Shown here: in pieces, positions 1 through 5,967 of the stretch
Numbering within the stretch: position 1 is the stretch's first letter
How the letters are laid out: every line of letters starts with the position of its first letter
The notes under the pieces: model-generated
What the model was told of the DNA's origin: nothing
The model's input: only the letters and a program-made list of their open reading frames with translations
The model's database searches: none
Made by a program: the position numbers and the translations under genes
NCBI GenBank assembly: GCA_031259625.1
Contig: JAIRLG010000075.1
Location: 1-8,526 of the forward strand
DNA length: 8,526 nt
Direction of reading: 5' to 3'
DNA from: Puniceicoccales bacterium
GTDB taxonomy: Bacteria; Verrucomicrobiota; Verrucomicrobiae; Opitutales; LL51

Positions 1-1410
1 GCCCAGGCCCTCGATGTGCATCGCCGAGCGAGAGACGAAGTGCAAAATACGGGCCTCCACCTTGGCCGGGCAATCCTCATCGGGGCAACGCCAGGCCACT
101 TCCCCAGCCGCTTGCCGCAGAGGAGAGCCACAGCAGGGACAGTTTTGGGGAAAAACGAAGGGCGATGAGTCCTTCGGCCTCTTGGCCAAAACCACCTCCG
201 CGACCGCCGGAATGACCTCGCCGGCCTTTTCGAGCAGGACAGTATCGCCCTCGCGGATGTCCCTCCGCCCGATCTCGGCAGCGTTGTGCAGCGTCGCACG
301 GCGGACCTCCGTACCGGCGATCCACACCGGCACAAGCTCGGCAATCGGGGTCACGACCCCGCTGCGCCCCACCTGCAGCACGATCCGCTCCAGGCGCGTC
401 TCGATGCGCTCCGGCGCAAATTTGTAGGCGAAGGCCCAGCGCGGGGCGTGTTGGGTCTCACCCAACATTCGCTGCAGGCGGCGCTCCTGGAGCTTCAGCA
501 CCACTCCGTCCGTCGCAAAATCCAGCCCGGAGCGGCGCCGGTCGATGGCTTCAATACCCCTCCAGATCTCCTCCGGAGAACGGGCCAATTCGAAAAACCC
601 GACCCAGGGCAGGTGCCACGCCCGCAATTTTTGGAAAAAATCAAGCAGGCTCGGGATTTCCTGCCCCTCGCAGAGGCCCAGACTGTGGATCCAGAGCCGC
701 AGGCCGCGCTCCCGCACCACGCCCACGTCCTTCGTCTTCAGGCTACCGGCGGCCAGATTCCTCGGGTTGGCAAAAATTTCCTCTCCCCGCTCCTCCCGCC
801 GGCGATTGATGCACTCGAAGACTTTTAGCGGAACGTAGATTTCCCCCCGCAGCTCCAGGCGTTCCGGCGCATGCTCTAAAAAATCCGGCACATCCGGAAT
901 GGTCAGGACATTTTCGGTCACATCGTCGCCCTCAAGGCCATTCCCCCGGGTCAGCACACGGATCAGATGGCCCCGTTCGTAGATGAGGTTCACCGCCACA
1001 CCGTCGATTTTGTGCTCGAGAACGTATTCGATCTTCTCCCCCTCCCCCAGGCTGCGGCGAATGCGCCGGTCGAAGGCATCCAGTTCCGGACGGGCGTAGG
1101 TATTTTCCAGGCTCAGCATCGGAGATAGGTGTGGAAAGCTCGCAAAGCCCTCCTGCCGGTCGTCGCCCACGCTCTCCGACTCCGGGTGCAGAGAGGGGTA
1201 TTTCTGCCTCAACTCCCGCCACTCGTGCTTCAGGCAATCGTACTCGAAATCAGAAATTAGCGGCGCCGCTTCTCGGTAGTAGTGCCGGTCATACTCCTGG
1301 AGTTTCTTCGCCAGGGATTGGAAATGGCGCCTCAACTTCGGCTCCACCGCTTCCTTCTCGATGTTCAACGTCTCTTCCTTGATGGCCGTCGCCTCTTCCC
1401 CAATGTCCAC
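1..1410 (-). CDS. ligA: NAD-dependent DNA ligase LigA, 3' end beyond the window
   Basis: LigA seals nicks in duplex DNA during replication and repair, using NAD+ as AMP donor. Numbered from the GTG at 1410, the protein shows domain Ia (YDRHYY...ISDFEYD, about 40-60), the adenylation motif HKIDG with nucleotidyl-acceptor Lys134, and ELRGEIYVP with Glu190. It then has FANPRNLAAGSLK, TDGVVLK, APRWAFAYKF, the OB-fold motif QVGRSGVVTPIAEL with ATLHN, and a four-cysteine zinc finger (Cys424, 427, 442, 447). The window ends at MHIEGLG, the start of the helix-hairpin-helix domain, so that domain and BRCT lie outside. The frame is open up to a stop at 1485-1483, and no ATG fits. GTG 1410 has GGAGG five bases upstream. 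GTG 1347 (AAGGA upstream) would put the acceptor lysine at 113, close to Lys115 of E. coli. GTG 1482 lacks a ribosome site. Identity is certain; the start is not. Confidence 0.95.
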   Translation of the reverse strand, partial: MDIGEEATAIKEETLNIEKEAVEPKLRRHFQSLAKKLQEYDRHYYREAAPLISDFEYDCLKHEWRELRQKYPSLHPESESVGDDRQEGFASFPHLSPMLSLENTYARPELDAFDRRIRRSLGEGEKIEYVLEHKIDGVAVNLIYERGHLIRVLTRGNGLEGDDVTENVLTIPDVPDFLEHAPERLELRGEIYVPLKVFECINRRREERGEEIFANPRNLAAGSLKTKDVGVVRERGLRLWIHSLGLCEGQEIPSLLDFFQKLRAWHLPWVGFFELARSPEEIWRGIEAIDRRRSGLDFATDGVVLKLQERRLQRMLGETQHAPRWAFAYKFAPERIETRLERIVLQVGRSGVVTPIAELVPVWIAGTEVRRATLHNAAEIGRRDIREGDTVLLEKAGEVIPAVAEVVLAKRPKDSSPFVFPQNCPCCGSPLRQAAGEVAWRCPDEDCPAKVEARILHFVSRSAMHIEGLG

Positions 1411-1429
1411 CGCTTCCTCCCTGATGGCC
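1346..1429 (-). repeat. Four 21-bp tandem repeats at the 5' end of ligA
   Basis: Four exact-length 21-bp units lie end to end at 1346-1366, 1367-1387, 1388-1408 and 1409-1429. On the plus strand each has the pattern RNCGYCTCTTCCNNNATGNCC with substitutions. In the ligA frame each unit encodes seven residues of the form x-I-x-E-E-A-V (for example AIREEAV and NIEKEAV), so the array would encode an acidic helical or coiled-coil-like N-terminal stretch. The Glu-Glu pair is written both GAGGAA and GAAGAG, and Ile both ATC and ATT. Such synonymous variation suggests, but does not prove, that the array is translated. Both plausible GTG starts with a ribosome site lie inside it. Confidence 0.85.
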
Positions 1430-1504
1430 TGAACATCACCCAAGTCGCCGGCATTTTGTTTTCCCTGGGGCCTGATCTCCACTCAAATCGGCGGTATTTT
1501 GTTC

Positions 1505-1605
1505 GGTTTACCGCCTTTGCGAATGAAAAAATGGGGATTCCCATTTTTTCATTCGCCGCCCGCGCAGCGGGCCCGAACCCCTCCGGGGCTCAAAGGCGGT
1601 AAACC
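1505..1605. repeat. Cloverleaf inverted-repeat element, copy A
   Basis: A 14-bp perfect closing stem (1505-1518 with 1592-1605) encloses three hairpins. Arm 1 (1519-1556) is a perfect 17-bp stem, GCGAATGAAAAAATGGG with its complement, around loop GATT. Arm 2 (1558-1572) is GCCCGC-GCA-GCGGGC. Arm 3 (1575-1591) has CCCC-TCC-GGGG plus two outer pairs and one mismatch. Only 1 and 2 nt separate neighbouring arms, so the element would form a four-way junction as RNA or as extruded DNA. No T-run follows, so it is not a standard intrinsic terminator. It lies between ligA and the other repeats and has no coding frame I would trust. Arm 2 is identical to arm 2 of the copy at 3896-3986. Its function is unknown. 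Confidence 0.85.
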
Positions 1606-1672
1606 CGCCGGCCGAATCCACACCGATCCTTTCCTTTCCCCACTAAACCCGCCCTCCGAATCCACACCGGTC
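1601..1672. repeat. Pair of 28-bp direct repeats, 44 bp apart
   Basis: Copies at 1601-1628 and 1645-1672 both begin AAACCCGCC and share CCGAATCCACACCG, matching at 25 of 28 positions. The first copy begins inside the right half of the closing stem of cloverleaf copy A. This could be a local duplication left by growth or rearrangement of the repeat cluster. No protein-coding or known binding-site meaning is evident. Confidence 0.8.
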
Positions 1673-1808
1673 GGCCGAACAGGCTGGTCTTTGTCACTCC
1701 CAACGGATGAATCTTTCTGAAAAATGGCTTCTTTCCCCTGTACACCTTCTCTCCCACCGATGGGCTTCTCTCTGAGAAATAGAGCCCTTCCTCCTTCCCC
1801 CCTGCGCA
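1673..1808. other. Non-coding, pyrimidine-rich spacer
   Basis: No credible gene is seen here on either strand; frames that run across it also run through the neighbouring repeats and the tRNA. The plus strand is rich in C and T. One imperfect hairpin (1762-1787, GGGC...GCCC around TTCTC-TCT-GAGAA) is the only structure of note. I see no clear promoter for ligA in this stretch. Confidence 0.5.
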
Positions 1809-1906
1809 ACGGCCCGTTGACGCGCGGCTGCGCCGCGCGCCAACTGCGGCCCCGGAGGGGCGCGAAGCGCCCCTCCGGGGCCGCCTTGGCTCCGCCAAGG
1901 GGCCGT
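1809..1906. repeat. Cloverleaf inverted-repeat element, copy B
   Basis: A 7-bp closing stem (1809-1815 ACGGCCC with 1900-1906 GGGCCGT) surrounds three hairpins that follow almost without gaps. Arm 1 (1816-1844) has an 8-bp inner stem, one A/C mismatch, a 4-bp outer stem and loop TGC. Arm 2 (1846-1884) is a perfect 18-bp GC-rich stem around loop GAA. Arm 3 (1885-1899) is CTTGGC-TCC-GCCAAG. Only T1845 is unpaired between arms. The architecture matches the copies at 1505 and 3896, although stem sequences differ, so the fold rather than the primary sequence is conserved. It lies downstream of tRNA-Arg on the transcribed strand and might affect transcript ends, but no T-run follows. Confidence 0.85.
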
Positions 1907-1910
1907 CGCG

Positions 1911-1970
1911 CCACCGCATCTCCTGTGTAAAATATCCTGTGTGAAACCACCGCATACCCTCTGTGAAAAT
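1911..1970. repeat. Degenerate 36-bp-period direct repeat with TCCTGTGT motifs
   Basis: CCACCGCAT occurs at 1911-1919 and 1947-1955. Each is followed by a CCT(G/C)TGTRAAAAT-like segment, and a further copy of the second part (TCCTGTGTGAAAC) lies at 1935-1947. On the minus strand these read as repeated CACACAGGA, which resembles ribosome-binding sequence, but no credible frame follows. It lies just after tRNA-Arg in the direction of transcription. Function unknown. Confidence 0.65.
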
Positions 1971-2009
1971 CCCCCAGGGGAATTGAAAAAAGCTCTCCCA
2001 ATACACCCT

Positions 2010-2621
2010 CTATTTCCTGGCGCTCCTGCCGGGACTCGAACCCGGATCGTCGGTTCCGGAGACCGATGTTCTATCCATTGAACTACGGGAGCACAAAACC
2101 TCCCCACGCCGGGCCCAAGGCTGCAGGTCTTGCCCTCCGCCGTCAACGCTATTTCCCGGCCCATCGGAAAGGGGGATCTCCAGGGCATTCAGATGGTCCT
2201 GCAGGATCAGCACGGCCGCTTCGGAGTCCACCCAACCTTTTTGGCGAAAATGCCTCCACTGAAGCGCCCGATGCGGGCGCCTTTTGCCGGCTTTTACGTA
2301 GCCCAGGGCCTCTTGACTGGTGAGCGTCTCGTCCGAGCGCACGACCGGTAGGGAAAATTCCCGCTCCAGCCGGGAGATAAAGCGATCCACCACCCGGGCC
2401 TGCGTGCCGACGCGGCCGTCCATTTGGAGCGGATAGCCGACCACAAAGACGTCCCAGGGCCGCAAGGCGAACAGCTGCCGCAGTTTTGGCCAAAATTGCT
2501 CCGGAGTACGAAAGGAAATGGCCGGCAGCGGTAGCGCGGTACGGAGCTCCGCATCGCCCTGGCTGAGGCCGATGCGCCGGGAGCCGTAGTCGATGCCCAG
2601 GAAGCGAACGACCTCAATCAT
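2010..2621 (-). CDS. ruvX: Putative pre-16S rRNA nuclease RuvX/YqgF, 3' end overlapping tRNA-Arg
   Basis: RuvX/YqgF is a small cytoplasmic RNase H-like protein linked to maturation of the 16S rRNA 5' end. The sequence shows FLGIDYGSRRIGLS (residues 7-20, with Asp11), VVGYPLQMDGRVG (60-72), SDETLTSQEA (96-105) and VDSEAAVLILQDHL (131-144, with Asp132). The ATG at 2621 is chosen because the motif-bearing core starts seven residues later and because it overlaps the pgk stop by 8 nt, which suggests translational coupling. An upstream in-frame ATG at 2681 would only add residues encoded inside pgk. The conserved core ends near residue 147, matching the usual family length of about 140. The frame continues to residue 203 with no stop, and residues 177-202 are translated tRNA-Arg. 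That tail is probably not functional. Confidence 0.88.
   Translation of the reverse strand: MIEVVRFLGIDYGSRRIGLSQGDAELRTALPLPAISFRTPEQFWPKLRQLFALRPWDVFVVGYPLQMDGRVGTQARVVDRFISRLEREFSLPVVRSDETLTSQEALGYVKAGKRRPHRALQWRHFRQKGWVDSEAAVLILQDHLNALEIPLSDGPGNSVDGGGQDLQPWARRGEVLCSRSSMDRTSVSGTDDPGSSPGRSARK
2018..2092 (-). tRNA. tRNA-Arg (anticodon CCG)
   Basis: The 75-nt gene folds with acceptor GCTCCCG/CAGGAGC, D-stem GTTC/GAAC, anticodon stem TCGGT/ACCGA with loop CTCCGGA (CCG at positions 34-36), a 4-nt variable loop, T-stem CCGGG/CCCGG with TTCGAGT, discriminator G and an encoded CCA at 2020-2018. The acceptor stem has one C/A mismatch at pair 6-67. It reads CGG arginine codons. It sits at the end of the sulP-tkt-pgk-ruvX array on the same strand, inside the open frame that extends from ruvX, so it may be cut from the operon transcript by RNase P. 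Confidence 0.95.
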
Positions 2622-3804
2622 CGAGGGCTGCAATGCCAGGTAGGATCTTTCCCTCCAGGTATTCCAGGCTCGCCCCCCCACCGGTGCTCATGAAGGAAAT
2701 GCTCGAGGCATAGCCGCTTTCCCGAACGGCCTTGATGGAATCCCCACCGCCGATGAGGGAGGTCGCCGGTGCTGCGGCCACGGCCCGGGCGATGGCCAGG
2801 GTACCGGCCGCGCAGTCCGGGATTTCGAAAATCCCCATCGGGCCATTCCAAAACACGGTCTTGGAAGCGGCTAGGACCTGCGAATAGAGCGCCACCGTCT
2901 GCGGGCCGATGTCGACGGCGATGTCCGTTTCCCGTAATTCATTCTCCCTCACCGTCCTCAGCGTCCCCACGCTACGCCCGGCAAAATCGACGGAATCGCT
3001 GACGATGTGGTCGACCGGCAGGAGCAGCTGGATGCCCCGTTGCTCCGCCTGGGCCATCGCCGCCCGGGCCACGTCGAATTTGTCCGGCTCGACCAGGCTC
3101 CGGCCGACGCCATGGCCCAGGGCCGCCGAAAAGGTATAGGCCATCGCCCCACCGATGAGCATCCTATCCGCTTTGTCCAGCAGGGCCTCGATGACCCCTA
3201 TCTTGTCGCTCACCTTCGCACCGCCCAGGAGGATGCTCAGCGGCCGTTCCGGATGGGAAATTTTGTCCCCTAGGTAGTTCAATTCCTTCTCGACCAGGAG
3301 TCCGGCGGCGCAGGGCGAGAGGAATTGGGTTACCCCGACCGTCGAGGCGTGGGCCCGATGCGCACATCCGAAGGCATCGTTGACGTAGGCCTCGGCCGCC
3401 GCGGCGAGCTTCCGGGCAAAGGTGGGATCGTTCTCCGTTTCCTCCTTATAAAATCTCAGATTCTCCAGCAGGGCCACTTCGCCATCCCGCAGTTCTCCTG
3501 CCACCTTCTGAACCGATTCGCCCACGCAGTCATCGCAGAAACGGATGGATTGCCCGAGCAGGATTTCCAATACTTCGGCCACCGGTTTCAGCGAATACTG
3601 GGCCAGTTTTTCCCCCTTGGGCCGGCCCAGGTGGCTGACGAGGATCACGCGGGCTCCCTGCCGGCTGAGCTGTTGGATCGTCGGCAGAGCGGCCTCGATG
3701 CGCGTCCGGTCCGCCACCTTTCCCCGCTCGTCCAGCGGGACGTTGAAATCCACCCGCAGCAGGACTCTTTTGCCGGCGAGGGAAACATCTTTTAAGGTTT
3801 TCAT
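2614..3804 (-). CDS. pgk: Phosphoglycerate kinase
   Basis: This cytoplasmic enzyme interconverts 1,3-bisphosphoglycerate + ADP and 3-phosphoglycerate + ATP, in glycolysis, gluconeogenesis and, where present, the Calvin cycle. At 396 residues it has the normal bacterial length. Visible motifs are RVDFNVP (17-23), SHLGRPKG (57-64), LLENLRFYKEE, NDAFGCAHRAHAST, LGGAKVSDKIGVIEALL, GGAMAYTF, FWNGPMGIFE, GGGDS (352-356) and STGGGASLE (373-381). These cover the substrate-binding N-domain and the nucleotide-binding C-domain with nothing missing. The ATG at 3804 has GGAGGA six bases upstream, a strong site. The gene lies 186 bp downstream of tkt, a gap largely filled by a cloverleaf element, and its last bases overlap the ruvX start. 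An A/T-rich run at 3831-3846 might help an internal promoter, but no clear hexamers are seen. Confidence 0.98.
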   Translation of the reverse strand: MKTLKDVSLAGKRVLLRVDFNVPLDERGKVADRTRIEAALPTIQQLSRQGARVILVSHLGRPKGEKLAQYSLKPVAEVLEILLGQSIRFCDDCVGESVQKVAGELRDGEVALLENLRFYKEETENDPTFARKLAAAAEAYVNDAFGCAHRAHASTVGVTQFLSPCAAGLLVEKELNYLGDKISHPERPLSILLGGAKVSDKIGVIEALLDKADRMLIGGAMAYTFSAALGHGVGRSLVEPDKFDVARAAMAQAEQRGIQLLLPVDHIVSDSVDFAGRSVGTLRTVRENELRETDIAVDIGPQTVALYSQVLAASKTVFWNGPMGIFEIPDCAAGTLAIARAVAAAPATSLIGGGDSIKAVRESGYASSISFMSTGGGASLEYLEGKILPGIAALDD

Positions 3805-3895
3805 AGAAACTCCTCCATGGAATGGCAGATTAAAAAAATTTTTAAAGGCTTCAAAGGAGAAATGAAGGGGGCCTGAAATAAGGGAGGAGCCGGTA

Positions 3896-3986
3896 CGGGC
3901 TGTCTTTGGATTCCAAGGGAATCGCCCGCGCAGCGGGCATCAGGAGGCAAAGCCCGAAGGGCTTTGCCTCCTGCAAAGACAGCCCG
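3896..3986. repeat. Cloverleaf inverted-repeat element, copy C, between tkt and pgk
   Basis: A 13-bp perfect closing stem (3896-3908 with 3974-3986; CGGGCTGTCTTTG and its complement) surrounds three hairpins. Arm 1 (3909-3923) is GATTCC-AAG-GGAATC. Arm 2 (3924-3938) is GCCCGC-GCA-GCGGGC, identical to arm 2 of copy A. Arm 3 (3941-3973) is a perfect 15-bp stem around loop GAA. Only A3939-T3940 is unpaired between arms. The element starts 4 nt after the tkt stop codon, so it would be transcribed if tkt and pgk share a message. It could protect the upstream mRNA from 3' exonucleases, attenuate downstream expression, or simply be a tolerated mobile palindrome. No T-run follows it on either strand. 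Confidence 0.88.
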
Positions 3987-3990
3987 GGCC

Positions 3991-5967
3991 TCAAATTTCT
4001 CCCAGAATCTCCTCCAGACGGGCGGCCGTCAGGCCGAAATGCTCCCGTAGATCTTCGGCCGGCGCGCTGAACCCGAAGGTATCGACGCTGAGGATGCGCC
4101 CCTCCGGGCCCACGTAGCGGAACCAGGGCTGGGCAGAGCCCGCCTCCACCGCCACCCTTCGGCGGCAGGAGGCCGGCAGGATAGCTTCTCTTTCCTCCGG
4201 GCGAAGCCGTTCGAAGCGCTCCAGACAGGGCATCGAGACCACCCGCGTATCCGGGTATTTCGCCCCGACCTCCAGGGCCTGGGCCAGCTCGCTGCCCGTC
4301 GCCAGGAGGATTTTCCGCAGGGGCAGTTCCTCTTTTTTGGCGATGTAGGTCCCTCGCTTCACGCCCCCTCGGCGCAGGGCGGCCGGAATCTCTTCCAACA
4401 GCGGCAGCTCCTGGCGGGAAAGCACCAGCGCCGTCGGCCCCTCCCGCCGCTCCAGCGCCGCCTGCCAGGCCCCCAGCACCTCTTCCGCATCGGCCGGCCG
4501 GATGACGTCCAGATTCGGGATACAGCGCAGCGCGGCCAGCTGCTCCACCGGCTGGTGCGTCGAGCCATCCGACCCGACCAGAACCGAATCGTGGGTCAGG
4601 ATGTAAATGACGGGCAGGCGCGCCAGGGCGGCCAGGCGTAGGGCCGGGCGCAGGTAGTCCGAAAACACGAGAAAGGTGGAGCCCGAGGGCCGAAAAAACC
4701 CCTCGTAGGCGATGCCGTTCAGGAGGGAACCCATGGCCTGCTCCCGCACGCCGAAGAACAGATTTCGTCCCCCAAAATCGGAGGAGGAAAAGTCCCCGGC
4801 CGATGTCAGGTAGTTCTTGCAGGAGCTGAAGAGGTCGGCGCTGCCCGTGACGAGGGAACGGTCCCGCTGGGCGAGCACCTGCAGGATCCGTCCGGAGCTG
4901 CTCCGGATGGCCTCCGGAGAAGTTGTGGGGGGGATTTCCCCGGCTCCATCGAAATCCCTTTCGGCGCCCAGGGATTTCAGCTCCTCCGCCTTTTCCGGAA
5001 ATTCCCGCCGCCAGTTTTCGAAGCGTCCCTGCCAATCCCGGTAATAGGCCAGCTGTCGCTCCTGCTGCTTCTGGAAAAATTCCCGGACCTCCGGCGCTAC
5101 GGAAAAGGGCTCCGGGCCGAGTCCGAGGCTCGTGCGCAATTCCCGGGCATAGACCGCCCCGCTCTCCCCGTGGGCCCTGGAACTGCCCTCGATGGCCGCC
5201 AGGCCCCGACCGATGACCGTATGGACGATGATGAGCTGCGGGCGGTCGACTGAACGGGCGGCCTGGGTGTAGGCTCGGATGATGGCCGTGAAGTCGTGGC
5301 CATCGATTTCCTGCACATCGAAGCCGTAGGACCCGAAGCGCCGGACCACATCTTCATTCTGGGAACGGGCCAAGGGGCCATCCAACGTGACCTGGTTGGC
5401 GTCGTAGAGGAGGATGAAGTTGTTCAGATGCCACAGGCCGGCCAGAGCACAGGCCTCCGACGACAGGCCCTCCTGCAGACAGCCGTCGCCGCAGACGCAG
5501 ACCACCCGATGGTCGAAGAGCTTAAAGGCAGCCATGTCGAATCGCGCCGCCAGCATTTTGGCCGAAACCGCCATTCCCACCGCGTTGCCAATGCCCTGCC
5601 CCAGTGGGCCGGTGCTGCACTCCACCCCGGGGGTCTGGCCGAATTCGGGATGGCCTGGGGTTCGGCTCCCCTTCTGGCGGAAGGAGCGCAGCTCATCGAT
5701 GGAAAGCCCATAGCCCGCCAGATGGAGCCAGGCGTAGAGCCAGGCGCTGGCATGGCCAGCGGAGAGCACCAGGCGGTCGCGGCCCAGCCAACGGGGCTCC
5801 CGTGGATGGTAGTGCAGGAGTTTCCCCCAGAGGGCGGCCCCCAGCTCGGCCAATCCCAGCGGCGTGCCCAGGTGCCCCGACTTCGCCGTTGCGACCATAT
5901 CCATCACCAGTCCACGGGCGGTGTGGGCCGCCAGCTGCCAGGTGGGTTGTTGTTCCGACACCTCCAT
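3991..5967 (-). CDS. tkt: Transketolase
   Basis: Transketolase moves two-carbon ketol units between sugar phosphates using thiamine diphosphate and a divalent metal, in the pentose-phosphate pathway and the Calvin cycle. The protein has 658 residues, normal for the family. Its N-domain has SGHLGTPLG (His32), SAGHASAW (His72), TPGHPEF (His106), GVECSTGPLGQG (115-126) and the thiamine-binding GDGCLQEG...YDANQVTLDG (160-197). The middle domain has GVREQAMG with the catalytic Glu409, then THDSVLVGSDGSTHQPVE (458-475). The C-domain ends with FGFSAPAEDLREHFGLT. The ATG at 5967 shares one base with the sulP stop (TGATG) and has no clear ribosome site of its own, so it is probably translated by coupling to sulP. 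A formaldehyde-specific relative such as dihydroxyacetone synthase cannot be excluded by eye but is less likely. Ordinary tkt is my call. Confidence 0.97.
   Translation of the reverse strand: MEVSEQQPTWQLAAHTARGLVMDMVATAKSGHLGTPLGLAELGAALWGKLLHYHPREPRWLGRDRLVLSAGHASAWLYAWLHLAGYGLSIDELRSFRQKGSRTPGHPEFGQTPGVECSTGPLGQGIGNAVGMAVSAKMLAARFDMAAFKLFDHRVVCVCGDGCLQEGLSSEACALAGLWHLNNFILLYDANQVTLDGPLARSQNEDVVRRFGSYGFDVQEIDGHDFTAIIRAYTQAARSVDRPQLIIVHTVIGRGLAAIEGSSRAHGESGAVYARELRTSLGLGPEPFSVAPEVREFFQKQQERQLAYYRDWQGRFENWRREFPEKAEELKSLGAERDFDGAGEIPPTTSPEAIRSSSGRILQVLAQRDRSLVTGSADLFSSCKNYLTSAGDFSSSDFGGRNLFFGVREQAMGSLLNGIAYEGFFRPSGSTFLVFSDYLRPALRLAALARLPVIYILTHDSVLVGSDGSTHQPVEQLAALRCIPNLDVIRPADAEEVLGAWQAALERREGPTALVLSRQELPLLEEIPAALRRGGVKRGTYIAKKEELPLRKILLATGSELAQALEVGAKYPDTRVVSMPCLERFERLRPEEREAILPASCRRRVAVEAGSAQPWFRYVGPEGRILSVDTFGFSAPAEDLREHFGLTAARLEEILGEI

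Noticed and set aside
901..960. LigA RGNGLEGDDVT, with Asn and Asp where E. coli has Asp and Glu, as evidence of a defective or second ligase
   Set aside because: Both changes are conservative, similar forms occur in LigA of other phyla as I recall, and all other catalytic residues in view are present.
1346..1429. CRISPR array
   Set aside because: The 21-bp units are directly abutting with no spacers and lie in the ligA reading frame.
1505..1906. Cloverleaf copies A and B as ordinary rho-independent terminators
   Set aside because: Neither is followed by a T-run on either strand, and three arms inside a closing stem exceed what a terminator needs.
1549..2188. Minus-strand frames of 138-164 residues across 1549-2188
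   Set aside because: They translate through tRNA-Arg and/or the palindromic repeats and have no recognisable protein features.
2264..2280. 7-bp GC-rich hairpin (GCGCCCG-ATG-CGGGCGC) as part of another cloverleaf
   Set aside because: It lies inside ruvX coding sequence and has no partner arms or closing stem around it.
3831..3895. Separate promoter for pgk in the A/T-rich run upstream of it
   Set aside because: There are runs of A and T but no convincing -35/-10 pair at proper spacing.
3851..5035. 394-residue minus-strand frame overlapping tkt
   Set aside because: Out of frame with tkt, made largely of Gly, Pro, Ala and Arg, and running through the cloverleaf element. The tkt frame carries all the family motifs.
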